This document shows, in pieces, positions 21,600-33,214 of a stretch of DNA of 64,000 bases. Under the pieces are notes generated by a model, which did no database searches, was not told the DNA's origin, and saw only the letters and a list, made by a program, of their open reading frames with translations. Position numbers and translations under genes: made by a program. The stretch is from Cercospora beticola (lineage: Eukaryota > Ascomycota > Dothideomycetes > Mycosphaerellales > Mycosphaerellaceae). Each line of letters opens with the position of its first letter. Within the stretch, counting starts at the first letter, position 1. The stretch is from the NCBI RefSeq assembly GCF_033473495.1, contig NC_088943.1, positions 1,344,001 through 1,408,000 of the forward strand. The letters are read 5' to 3'.

Positions 21600-23617
21600 C
21601 GTATACTTTAGTACTAAATACGTAAGAGTATACTCGGTCTTAAAGCGCGAGCTCTCTTTACGTCTCTTAGCTATCTTAATATCTCTAGGCTAACCGGCGC
21701 TTCTTCTTAGCGGCGGTCTACTTTAAGGCTTCGGAAGCCTTACGTTTTATAGATCGAGTAGAAGTAGCTATAGTAGTCTCTTCCTAAGTCTCTACTAAGC
21801 GGCTCGAGTAGTACTTAGTCTTCTCGATAGACGTTCCTATAGAACTATCCGTTAGGCTAGTCTTTATTATAGACTTAGCTAAAGTTAGACTAGTCTTTAT
21901 TATAGACTTAGCTAAAGAGGATTTAGCAGCTAAGGAGTTAAGCTTAGATAAGAAAGCTAAGAGTACCGACTTTCTAGTAGTTCTCTAGCTCTAGCTCTTT
22001 AGTATCTCGGTCGTAGTAAGCTTACTCTTCTTTAGCTAGGCCTTAGAAGTAGCCTATTAAAGATTATCGGACTTCTTCTTATAGCGAAGAAGCTTAGCTA
22101 GAGCTACTATAGAGAGTTAGAGCTCGTCCTCTAAATCTTCTCTAATCTCCGAGGCTAGTAGAGAGTTAATAGTACTATTAGAGTTATTATTAGTAGTATT
22201 ATCTATTAGGTATAAGAATAGGTATAAGTAGAGTATAGAGTTATCCTTCTATATTTAAGTAAAGGCCTAGTAGTAGCCGTAGATAGAATATAAGAAAAGA
22301 AAGAAGTAGTCTAGATATAAGAATATAGTATACTTAAATTTTAACTTATCGACTATATAGAGTAGCTTCTAACTCTTCTTCGGAGAGTTATAAGAGCAGA
22401 ACGTAGCTTATAGTAGAGCGACTATCTTAAGAAAGTATACTAGAGCCGGCGTCTACTCTTCCTTATAGAGTACTTCTAGTATCGAGGTTAGGATAGATAT
22501 AATATTAATCTCTACTAGCTAGTAGATATTATCCTCGTTTATAATATAGTTAGAAGGATCGATCTAATTACTCGTATAGTTAGCTTTATACTACGTATAG
22601 TTCGTACTATCGAGAAAGTAGTATTTATCGCTCTTTATATAGTACGTCTTCTTATAAGCTATCTCGCTATAGAGGATATAGCGTCCGTATTCTAGACTAT
22701 AGCGCTTACTATTACTTTCCTAGATAATATATAGACGGCTATAAAGCTTATATATATCTAGGATACTACTCTTTAAATCGAAGACTACCGAGTAGAGCTT
22801 ATAGAGAGTCTCGAATAAAATATAGCCGGCGTTCTTTAGCTCGTATAATCGTCCGAGATAGACGTCTTCTAGTCGGAAACTAGCTAGTAGTAGTATATCT
22901 ATATATACGAAACTCTAAGCATCGAATAGTAAGATCTTAAGAATATTAACTAGCGCGTTCGAGTACTTCTAGTCGAAGGCCTTCTAGTAGTTAAGGTCGG
23001 AGTACTCTATAGTATTATACTAATACGTATCGAAGACTACGTCGTCGCTAGTAAGTACTATAGTAGCCGGCTATAGAGCTAGATATAGTATATAAGTAGA
23101 GACGCTAGTACTACTCTTTTCGTCGAACTCGTTCTAACTACTAACGTTACTATATATAATACTATCCTTATTATACTCGACTTTAGGTAGAACGTTCTAG
23201 TATTCTACGTCTAGCCTATATATATCTCTCCTAAATATAAATAGGCCTATAGAATTAGAGGGAACTATATACGCGAGTTAGTCGTCTAAGTCCTTAACGA
23301 TAGTATAGTCGGTAGAGTTAGAGCTATAGCTTACGAATTCGATATAATAGTAGTAGCTATTATCGACGAGATAGACCTTATCGCTACTATTATAGAAGTA
23401 GTTACGTAAAAGTAAAGGCCGTAGGCCTTTCGGTTCGTCTCTATTATAGACTAGTAGGAGCTATATAGTAATAGATCGAATAATACCGTTTATAACGAGC
23501 TAGACGTTAGTAGGCGCGCTATAGTCGCTAAAACCTATTCTATAAAATTTTCCTATATTCTAGCTATATTACTATATATAGTAGTTAAGTCTCGTTAGCT
23601 TATAGATACCGCCTACG
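21600..23617 (-). pseudogene. Unidentified long relic frame, distal part (continues at 30,428-33,200)
   Basis: The minus-strand translation is open for ~600 codons apart from TAG/TAA at probable Gln/Trp sites. Readable stretches include NSSDKVYLVDNSYYYYIEF, DVYLGRLYELKNAGYILFET and SVVFDLKSSILDIYKLYSRL. The end nearest 21.6 kb is basic and Ser/Thr/Lys-rich (STRSIKRKASEALK), like a nuclear tail, and contains a 33-bp in-frame tandem duplication (21,851-21,916). I do not recognise the family. Element A1 (23,618-30,422, target duplication CTACG) splits it from sequence at 30,428. Removing A1 and one duplication leaves a reading frame open across the junction. Confidence 0.55.
21851..21916. repeat. 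33-bp tandem duplication (two units)
   Basis: Units 21,851-21,883 and 21,884-21,916 differ at one base (GTTAGGC versus GTTAGAC). The 33-bp length is 11 codons, so the duplication is in frame with the minus-strand relic. Confidence 0.9.
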
Positions 23618-23812
23618 TATAAGAGCTAGGAGTATATAGCTCGAGAGGCGTAGCTTATTAGGCGTTAAGGTATAACGGCTAGTGCCGCTTATACTTAGCG
23701 TAGGACAAAAGCACGTAGAACGTATATAAACTAAGAAGGCAAGAATTGTTCTTAATATCTCTAGACGAGGAGTCTAGAGGCGCTTAATATATTGCTATAT
23801 TCTACTCTTATA
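23618..23812 (+). repeat. A1 5' LTR
   Basis: 195 bp, starting TATAAGAGCTAGG and ending CTACTCTTATA. It is the same length as the LTRs at 30,228 and 40,168, with only scattered C/T and G/A differences visible. Confidence 0.9.
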
Positions 23813-23939
23813 ATTATAATTCTTCTACCTTATCGAGAGTAGCGATCTATTAAGGCATATTATACTTACGCGAAACGTATCCGCCTAGCAGACTAATCGC
23901 GACGACGATACGCCGAACGATAGATAGCTATTAGGCTAT

Positions 23940-26900
23940 ATCGAAGAGATATTAGAATCTAGAATAGTATAAGCTAAAGAGGAATAGAACGAGGATATAA
24001 ATAATACCGACGACGCTAGTAATACGTATATAATACGTAGGCGCCTCTAAGCTAAAAATAATATATTATACGAATAGCTAGAGATCTATACTCTTAAAGC
24101 TAAGAACGAACGCTTACTAAGAGAAGTATAGATAATTAAATTACTAGTACGGCTAAGCGCGATAGCGCTAGGCCTCGGACAGCTAATACCTTAGCAAGGT
24201 AGCGCGTCCGTAAGTTATATAAGCGGCGTACGTTCCGAAAGCGACGAGTATAGCTTATACGAGTCTATTAAGCTACGTACGCCTAAGCTCTTTAAGAGTA
24301 AGACTATAAAGGAGGCACGCGAATTTATCTATACTCTTAAGGTAAACTTTATAGCTATACTAAAGAGGTTCCCGACAGATTACTAGAAGATAATTACGAG
24401 TATTATATACCTCGTAGGCGAAGCGTAAGAGGTATAGTATAATAAATACCTAGGCGTTCTACCTATAGAATATACCTAGTCTCGGTTCTATTAATTCCTA
24501 TACGATATCGGCGGAGATTAAGCGAACCGCATACTTCTTATAACTATAGAATACGAGAACATACGCTAGAGTAAGAGCTAGAGCGTACGATAGTTCGTAA
24601 TAGACCTTAGTAACCTAGAGTCTTAGTTAGGTAACTATACTAAGGCGTAGCTAGTATACTAGTTCCTTGTAAAACTAAAGCTATCGCTACGTAAGGATAT
24701 TATTAAGAACTATACTATCCCTAATAAGCGTACCGACCTTATCGCTCTAGCGAGGCGCCTCGAGTAAGCTAAGAAAGCTATACCTCGTAAGCCGTATCGT
24801 AGTAATACCGAGAACAAGTAGGCTAAGCGCAAGCGTACTAATAGCGATACTTCTTATAAAAGAGCCTCCGGTTCGACTAGTAGCTAACGCGATATCTATA
24901 GTAGTAAGCCGAAGAGTAAACGTAGAGATAAAGGCAAGAGCAAGAGCTAGTAACCTACGTACTTTATATATAACGAGGTTAGCTATATTAGTCCTAACTA
25001 CTCGAACCTTAAGAAAGATAGTAATAAGCCGGCTATTTATAGAGTAACCGTAGCAAAGGAGTAGAGAGCAAAAAAAGCTAAAGCGCCGGAGATAATACGC
25101 GAGTTACTAGCGCTAAACTAGATAGCGATAACCCTCTGCCGGTTTAGAGCGTACTAGCGATATACGTAGAAGGAGAAGTCGAAACGTAGTTAGGTAGTAA
25201 GCCGGCCGCTTTCCTTCTCGACGATACTATAGATATTAATATAATATTAAGAGCCTTTATACTATAGTATAACCTACTAATAAGGCCGAATATAGCTCTG
25301 CCGCCGGTTACTATCTTTACGAGTAAATTAGGGCACTATTATAGTACGCACTATATACGTATACGGATCGTAGACTCTAGTAGTAAGGAGCGATCTATAG
25401 ATAGTATCTTCTATATATATAATATACTAACTCCTAACGTAATCTTAGGCCGTCTATAGCGACGTACTTAGCGCGTACTAGCTAGTAGCGCTATAGATAA
25501 ATAGCTATATAGTAACGATCGTTTTAGTAAGTTCGAAGTCCGAGAAGCCTATAAGTTCTTTAAGGATCTTTAGAAGGCACTAGTAGTGTTTACGGTAAGC
25601 CTAAGTAAGATAGGCGATAAGGTTAAGCCTATCTCTAAGGAGTTCTATCGTTTTAATAATATTCTTAATCCGATAGAGGAAATAAGAAGTAAGCTAGTTA
25701 ATAGCGCAGAGTATACGATTAACCTACGGCCTAGAACTATACTACTATTCCGTCTACTATATTACTAGTTAGAGCGAGAATTAGACGAGCTTAAGGAGTA
25801 CCTAAAGATAGAACTCGAGTATAATTAGATCGAGCGTTCCGATAGCGAGGTAGGTACGCCTATCCTATTCGTACTAAAGAAGAATAGTAAGCTATAGTTA
25901 TATATCGACTACTATAGGCTAAACGAGATTACTATTAAGAACCGGTATCTACTACCTCTAATTAGTAAGACGCTAGATAGGCTTATAGGAGCCGTATAGT
26001 TTACGTCCTTAGACTTAGCCGATACGTACTATCGTATTCGGATTAAGCTAAGTAACCGCTAGAAGACTACGTTTCGTACGCGCTACGGCTATTTCTAGTA
26101 TAAAGTAATGCCCTTCGGCTTAACGAATATACTAGCGACGTTCTAAGTATATATTAACCGTACGCTAGTAGGGCTAGTCGATATAAGCTATATAGTATAC
26201 CTAGACGATATCCTAATCTATAGTAGGATACGCAAGGAATACGTACGAGACATATACGCTATACTTAAGAGGCTCTATAAGTTTAAACTCTACGTATAGC
26301 GTTCTAAGTATAAGTTCTTCTAGAAAAAGGTCGACTTCCTTAGATTCGTAGTAACTACCGATAGCGTAGCGATAGACCTAAGTAGAGTAGCCGCAATCGC
26401 CTTATAGCTAACTCTAACTACGCTAATAGAGGTTTAATCCTTCCTTAGATTCGCGAACTTCTACTATCGATTTATCTTCGGATATTCGAGAGTTATAGTA
26501 CCTTTAATAGCGCTATTAAAGAGTATAAAGGATAGAAAGAAGCTAGAGCTAATTAAGTAGGAAGTAGCTAAGGAGTAGGCGTTCTATAAGCTAAAGAATC
26601 GATTTTAGACTATACTACTACTAAGGCACTTTAACTCTACGCTACGCCTACGAGTCGAAACCGACGCTTCCGACTTCGTAGTAGCTAATATCCTAAGCTA
26701 ACTATTCGAAGCGGAATAGTATCTAATTACCTTCTTCTTATAGAAGATAATTAACGCTAAATATAACTACGAGGTTTACGATAAGGAACTACTCGCAATA
26801 GTTAAGGTATTTAAAGCATAGCGACTATACCTCGAAGGCGCTACGTATAAGGTTAAGGTACTTATTAATTACGCTAACCTTAAGGAGTTTATAGGCGTTA

Positions 26901-28760
26901 AGTAGTTAATAGATAGATAAGTAAGGTAGGCGACATTCCTCGCTCCCTTTAATTTTACTATTAGCTATCGAGCTAGTAAGCTTAACCTAGCCGATATACT
27001 ATCTAGATGTAGCGACTATATATAAGAGACGAAGGAGATAAGCAACCTCCTACTATTACTATAGTAGAAACTCTAGGTATAGAGTACTATACCTATAAGC
27101 GGCCTAGTTATTGCCTATATAAAAGCTACTTACTAGGCTTAGTTAGATACTCTAAAGGTAGTTATAGCGGTAGTTAAGAGCAGGGAGGTAGCGCTGCCCG
27201 ATAGTAGGTATATTACGGTAGCGGCTAACCTTTCGGTTCGTCCGTTTAGCTTTACTCTACTCTTATAAGTCGCTAGCGCTATTACTACGCAAGAGCAGCC
27301 GTACGCTAACGTCTCGGATATAATTATTAGGTATACCGCTATATTAGTATAGCTCGATCCGAAAGCAAAAGCACTATATAAGTAGGCCGAACGCGAAGGT
27401 ATAGCGAGCGAGAAATATACTATTAAGGATAGCTATATATACCGGGAAGAGGCTCTATACCTACCGAACGACCTAGTATTACGGACGTAGGTAATCCGTA
27501 TATACTACGACGATATCCTAGTAGGCTATTTTAGTAAGGATAAGACGGTAGAGTTAGTTAAGCGGAAGTACTAGTAGCCGGAGGTTAGTAACGATATAAG
27601 GTAGTACGTCGAGTAGTATAGTAGCTATTAGAAGGCAAAAGCGAGGCGCTATCGCCTCTATAGCAAGATAGCTACGCTCCTACTACCTAACTATCCTTAG
27701 AAGGATTTATCTATAGACTTTATTACGGATCTTCTACCTAGTAAGTAGAACGGCTATATCTTCGACGCGATCCTTATAATCGTAGACTATTACTTAAAGA
27801 TAGTAACTTTCGTCCGAATAATAAAGCGCTATACTAGCGTAGAGCTTACGGATATCCTAATTAATAAAGTAATACGACTATATAGCGTACTAGCTAGTAT
27901 TATAAGCGATAGAGGCTTAGTCTTTACTAGCTAGTTCTAGTTAGACTTCTGCTACGAGACGTATATTAAACGTAGGCTAAGTACTATATTCTACCTATAG
28001 ACTAATAGTTAAACCGAGCGCGCAAACTAGACGCTTAAGTAGTACCTACGTATCTATTATAGCGAGCGATAGGACGACTAGGCGTCTATCCTATCGTTAG
28101 TAGAATTCGCGTATAATAATAGCGCGAATACTACGCTTAAGATATCGCTATTTCGAGTAGTATATAGGTTTGATCTAGACCTTTCTATAGAAACGCGTAA
28201 GAGGGATATAGGCGAAGCTCGAGACGCGCTTCTTCGAGAAGAGGTACTAGTAGCGAAGGATACTATAGAGAGGTTAAAGCAGAACTACGAAGAGCTAACT
28301 AAGCGCTAGTAATAAGCAAGTAAATCTTAGGCTAAGTACTTTAATTAGAAGTACTAGCCGATAGAATTTAAGATTAGCGACTTAGTCCTATTATCTATAA
28401 AGAACCTCCGGTTAAAGGTACTATCGAAGAAGCTAGCGGACAAATTCGCTAGACTATTTAAAGTTATTAACGTAGTCGGAAAGCAGGCGTACCGCCTAGC
28501 TCTACTAACCGGCTCGTAGATTTATAATATCTTCTATATATTCCTCTTAGAACTCTAGCAAAGTAGCGATGTATAGGATACTAGTCTACTACTTATAGAT
28601 AAGTAAGGCGAATAGGAAGTCGAGAGGATACTAGAAAGCCGCGTAGAGAAAGGTATAAAGAAGTACCTAGTTCGATAGTATAGGTAGCCGGAGGAATACG
28701 ATACCTAGGAGCCGGTAGAATATATCGGAGATTACGAAGCACTTAACGTATTCGAGGCGT
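23940..28760 (+). pseudogene. A1 gag-pol relic (zinc knuckle, RT, RNase H, integrase, chromodomain)
   Basis: The zinc-knuckle spacing C-x2-C-x4-H-x4-C is recognisable at ~24,958-25,005 with Cys and His read as Tyr. Reverse transcriptase at ~25,850-26,500 includes SLDLADTYYRIRI, MPFGLTN and an intact VYLDDILIYSR. RNase H is at ~26,640-27,000 (AKYNYEVYDKELLAI-like block). Integrase at ~27,480-28,200 includes the zinc-binding segment, IDFITDLLPS and ISDRGLVF, then the Asn-rich EFAYNNS. A chromodomain at ~28,615-28,745 reads VERILESR...KKYLVR...YDT*EP. RIP stops are scattered throughout. An open stretch of 60 codons remains at 25,586-25,768 by chance. Confidence 0.85.
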
Positions 28761-29040
28761 AACGCGAAACTAAGCAGCCTATATATAAAGCGAAACTACG
28801 GAAGAAATAGTAATACTAGTAGTTAGTAGAATAGCGGAAAATTCTAAGAATTCTAAACGCTAAGTATCGCTAAGATATAAGTACTACTAAGATACGAGAA
28901 TTTAGAAAACTAAGACGTTATAAGAGGAGAGAAGGTATTTATTTATAGTACCCGTAGGTATAGCGTATACTACGCGTAATAGAAGTATATAGCCTAGAGC
29001 CGGCGAGACGTAAGAGTACTACGAGAGCCTAGTAGAAGAA

Positions 29041-29880
29041 AAGCGCGAGGCCCGTAGGCTACTCGCTAGCTACGCCTACGTCTATAGCCTTATTATTCTC
29101 CTCCTTACTCTTCTCCTTACTCTCCTCCTTATTATCCGCCTCGAGCTTAGAGAGCTCTCTCTCGTCCTAAGTAGACTAGCCGGAGTAGGTAGAGGCGATA
29201 GCGAGGTCTAAGGCCTCGCTAGAGGCACTAAGTAGGCGAAGCTTCTATTATACGAATTAGTACTATATAGAATAAGCAAGCGACTAGTAGAATATAAGAT
29301 ATACCTCGTACTCTAGCTCGAATATACCGCGCTATATAGCGAGGCCTATACTCGTCGCCGCGAGCTCGTTAGCGGAGAGTATACTAGTAGCTAGCGCCTC
29401 GCTAGCCTTCTTCGGTATAGAGAAGATACTAGCGGACTTACCCGAGTTGCTCTATAGGCGCTTAAGAGTAGCGGCGATAGCCTTACTTATATTATCGAAG
29501 CGGCGGAGCTACTAGAAGCGTACGGCGCGCCTACTTACGCGTAGTAGGCGGCAGTAGTAGCGCGCGCGCTACGCCTACTTTATAAGGTCGGGATTAGTAA
29601 TACGGATATACTTATAGTTAGACTTGCTATAGCGAATATAGTTTAGCTACTAGCCGAGCTTTATATCGCTATTATAGCGCGGCTCGACGGCTAGGTATAA
29701 GGAGTTAGCAGACTCGAAGTATATAATACGTATACGAACCGCGCAACTTATAGTCTACGAGATATAGGAGGTAGCGCTAGTAGTCGTCGTCCTCTGCCTT
29801 CGGTAGATCGTCTACTATACGAGGGAGACGGTTAGCGGCCGGAGTAGCGGGAGCGGCGGCAGCTCTTCTTAGAGGTATAT
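29041..29880 (-). pseudogene. Antisense relic frame between A1 chromodomain and 3' LTR, unknown function
   Basis: The reverse strand reads for ~280 codons in one frame with only TAG/TAA interruptions. Stretches look like real protein: FDNISKAIAATLKRL, SASIFSIPKKASEALATSIL and a charged tail SKLEADNKEESKEKSKEEN. The mirrored plus frame is mostly Leu/Ile runs and looks like a shadow. I do not recognise the product. Antisense frames between pol and the 3' LTR are known in some LTR retrotransposons, but whether this one was ever expressed is unknown. Confidence 0.5.
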
Positions 29881-30227
29881 TACTTATAGGTCGCGTACGA
29901 GAGTAGTACTAGATAGTTAAGTATACGGTATAAGTCGGATACGAAGAGCTTGCTAAATATAGATAGTTAATAGAGAAAATACGCGAAGGGTATACGACGA
30001 ATTTATAGTATACCGGCGCCTTATAGCGCGAGCGCCGATAGTATATACCGTTAATAAGCCTATTACTATAGAGAGTTGCTATATAGCAACTAGCTACGAA
30101 CTAAGGCTCGACTTAATATTTATATACGTAAGAAGTAGTACGAACGTACTAGATACTATACTAAGACGACGGAAATATATAGCCTCCTCTACGAGCTAAG
30201 GTAGCTCTATTAGAGAGAGGAGATAGT

Positions 30228-30422
30228 TATAAGAGCTAGGAGTATATAGCCCGAGAGGCGTAGCTTATTAGGCGTTAAGGCATAACGGCTAGTACCGCTT
30301 ATACTTAGCGTAGGACAAAAGTACGTAGAACGTATATAAACTAAGAAGGCAAGAATTATTCTTAATATCTCTAGATAGGGAGTCTAGAGGCACTTAATAT
30401 ATTACTATATTCTACTCTTATA
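30228..30422 (+). repeat. A1 3' LTR
   Basis: 195 bp; it matches the 5' LTR at 23,618-23,812 with transitions only, as far as I can align by eye, and is followed by the target duplicate CTACG. Confidence 0.9.
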
Positions 30423-30427
30423 CTACG

Positions 30428-33200
30428 TTAGTATTTATCGTAGTCTAAGTTAGGCGTAGCGTATAAAAGACTATACTATTTACCTCTATCTAGTAGTTAG
30501 AAGATCTATAGATAAAATTCTCGTACTAGAGTCGAACGAGGTCGATAAACGCGTCCTTCTCTATAGCTAAGTAAGTAGTTAGTATATTCTAGTTAGGCTT
30601 CTTAGCTACCTTAGCCTACTAGAAGTAGCGCTTCTAGGCGGCCTAATTCTATATAAGAAACTAGTTCTTATTAGTAGTATCGTAATAAACGGTATCTCGT
30701 TCTATAAATTAGAGGAAGCGTCCTAGTATTAAGAGATATAGATAGTCGTAGTCTCTCTCGAGTAAAGCTAGAATAAAAGTATAAGCTATATTACTTAAAG
30801 CTTCTCTATAGAGAGCGTTAAGAATATCGGCTATATAGATAGCTATCTAGTCGTAGTTAATATCGCCGGTAGAGTAGCTAGCCTACCTAGCTCTTATAAG
30901 ATCTATAAGTATATAGGCCGTATACTATAATAGGTCTCGATTAGTACGCGTATCCTTATCTATATCGAATAAGCTAGAGAAGATATAGGCGTCGAACTAG
31001 ACTAAGGTATTTAGTTAAGCTTAGAGCTTAAAGGAGAATATATAGAGTATAGATACTCCTTCTCGAGTATCTCGTCTGCTCTTAGTAGATAGTATTCTAA
31101 GCTAACTACTACTACTAACTAGTAGAGATTCTTATCTAGGTTCTATAGCTATCTATTCGGTTTATATCTTCCCGAGCTTATCGTCGCTCTATTCGCTAGT
31201 AATACCGACGTCCTAGTCGAGTAGTCCGTTATAACTATATTTCCTACCTATTTCGAACGTTAGAGAAATTACTATCTACGTAGAGTAGAAGTAGTAGTAT
31301 AAGTTAAATAGGAGTAGTATAAGTATAGATAGAATAGCTAGCTTAATAATATTATATTAGCCGACGATATTCTATCTTATTCTTTCTACGATATAGGTCT
31401 TATAGTAGGTAGTCTTAGTAGCGACCTAAAAGGCTCTTATATCGGTAGACTTAATATAGACCTTATAGTAGCCTAGTAGATAGCCGCGTTTTAACTAGAG
31501 TAGCTTATCCGCGAGAGTATCGTCCGCCTCGTTTAGAGCGACTACTATAATCTATTTATATACTACTAGTAGAGAAATACGATTATAGCTCTAGCTAGGA
31601 TAATATAGGATAATAGCTAGTAGGCGATAGATAGTTTCGGGTATAAAATTAAAGCTACGGATTAGTATATTATATAGAAGGTAAGGCGTCTATTATACTT
31701 CTAGTTTTATCTAGAATAAGAACTATAGTATAAGCTACGGATCGTAGTAGAAGATAGTAGTATAGGTATAGTAGGTCTCGACTAGTAGTTAAATCTTCTA
31801 TATAGTAGAGAGGCTAATTAGTAGGTAGTAGTTATATAAATAGGCGTATACTCTCGTTATAAATATAGCGTTAGCTCTATAGTCGAGGAAATCTATAACT
31901 ATAGACTAGATAGAGAGTAATAGCTAGACGTCGGTAGTTATATCGATTAGTAGCGTCTAAGTCGCGCCGATTATTAGAGGATAGCCGTTCTTAAGAGTAA
32001 ACTAAAGATCTATATTAGTTAGAGGAGAGGCCTAGATAGATATAATTACTATAATTAGGCTATATATTATTATATCGCGCTTCTACTACGTAGTAACTAG
32101 GACGATATAGTACCTACCTTATAGTAGTACTATCGGGACCGGAGTATTCGCTATATCTAGTAGTAGGAAGCCGTCGAACTTAGTAAGGAATTTAATAAGG
32201 TTTCGCTAGAAGAATAGGAGAGTAAAATCCTTAGCGACTATTATAGCTATAATAGTAGAAGCGCCTTCTATCTCTATTATATAGTCGCTCTTCTCGTAGC
32301 CTATTTATTTAATATATTCGCTATAGAAGTCGTTCGAAGTCGGAATAGTATAAAGAAATAAGTTTAGTACTAGCGTCGAGAGAGTAAATAGATAGTAAAC
32401 GTCTTCCTTCTTCTACTCTATAGTCGGCTTAGCCGTATTAGAGAGTATTATATTCTTTAGTAACGTTATAGATATAGAGGTAATTCTATTCTCGAAGACT
32501 AGTATCTATATTTCGAGTAGCTTAGTAACTAGAGCCGTTCGCTTAAGGTCGCGAATATTAACTAGAATAGTCTAGCTCTTATTAAACTTCTTATATATCT
32601 TTTCGTATAGTAGGCCGAGCTAGTCGAGCTAGTCGCTATTCGTTACCGAAGAAGCTATATTACTAGCTATATAGCAGACGAGATAGTTATAGTATTTATT
32701 ACGTAGTAGAGGCGGTCGTATAGTAGTAGCTACGTCGAGTCGTACTCTATAGAGCTAGCGAATACGTATAGTATAGACTTCCGGAGGTAGAGTTAGAGCA
32801 AAAATAGTATTACTTAATATATAAGTAGACGCGAGTACGCTATCCGAGTTAAGAATATAGCCTTACTAATAAGTATTAGACGTATCTAGCGGAAAATATA
32901 GCAGAGATACTAGCGGCTAAGTTTGCTACTATTATATAATAGAAATTTCTAGTAGCTAGTTACTATTAACTATAAAATACGCTAGTATAAATATAGACGT
33001 AAATGCGAAAGTAAAGCGCGACGTTACTAGCGTAGTCTATACTCGGTATATATCTAGCGTATAGTATCTCTATCCGCTCTCGAGTAGGGACGTAGAGGTC
33101 GTAGTAATAGTAAATATAAAGGTAATATAGTATAGTAGCCTAAAAAAGGCTAGCTCTCCTACTAGTACTAATAGTTACTACGTTATAGTTCCTACTAGCG
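30428..33200 (-). pseudogene. Unidentified long relic frame, proximal part (continues at 23,617-21,600)
   Basis: Directly downstream, in the minus sense, of the element B chromodomain. Long minus-strand stretches are open apart from TAG/TAA, for example LKRTALVTKLLEI, NDFYSEYIK, SPLTNIDLQFTLKNGYPLI, VVALNEADDTLADKLLQLK and DTRTNRDLLQYTAYILIDLI. Together with the part beyond A1 it makes ~4.8 kb of coding-like sequence that matches no transposon domain I know. It may be one or more extra genes of element B, a captured host gene, or a separate element in the same orientation. Frame changes could not all be resolved by eye. Confidence 0.5.
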
Positions 33201-33214
33201 AAGCAAAGGATAGT

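Larger units (their letters stand above)
23618..30422 (+). mobile_element. Gypsy-type chromovirus A1, complete with LTRs and target-site duplication
   Basis: The 195-bp LTRs are 23,618-23,812 and 30,228-30,422, and begin/end TA...TA (RIP products of TG...CA). The flanks are CTACG at 23,613-23,617 and 30,423-30,427, a perfect 5-bp target duplication. The internal region on the plus strand carries gag with a zinc knuckle, reverse transcriptase, RNase H, integrase and a chromodomain, in the Ty3/gypsy chromovirus order. An unusual ~1.4 kb segment with an antisense frame lies between the chromodomain and the 3' LTR. It is inserted into minus-strand sequence that continues at 30,428. Confidence 0.92.
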
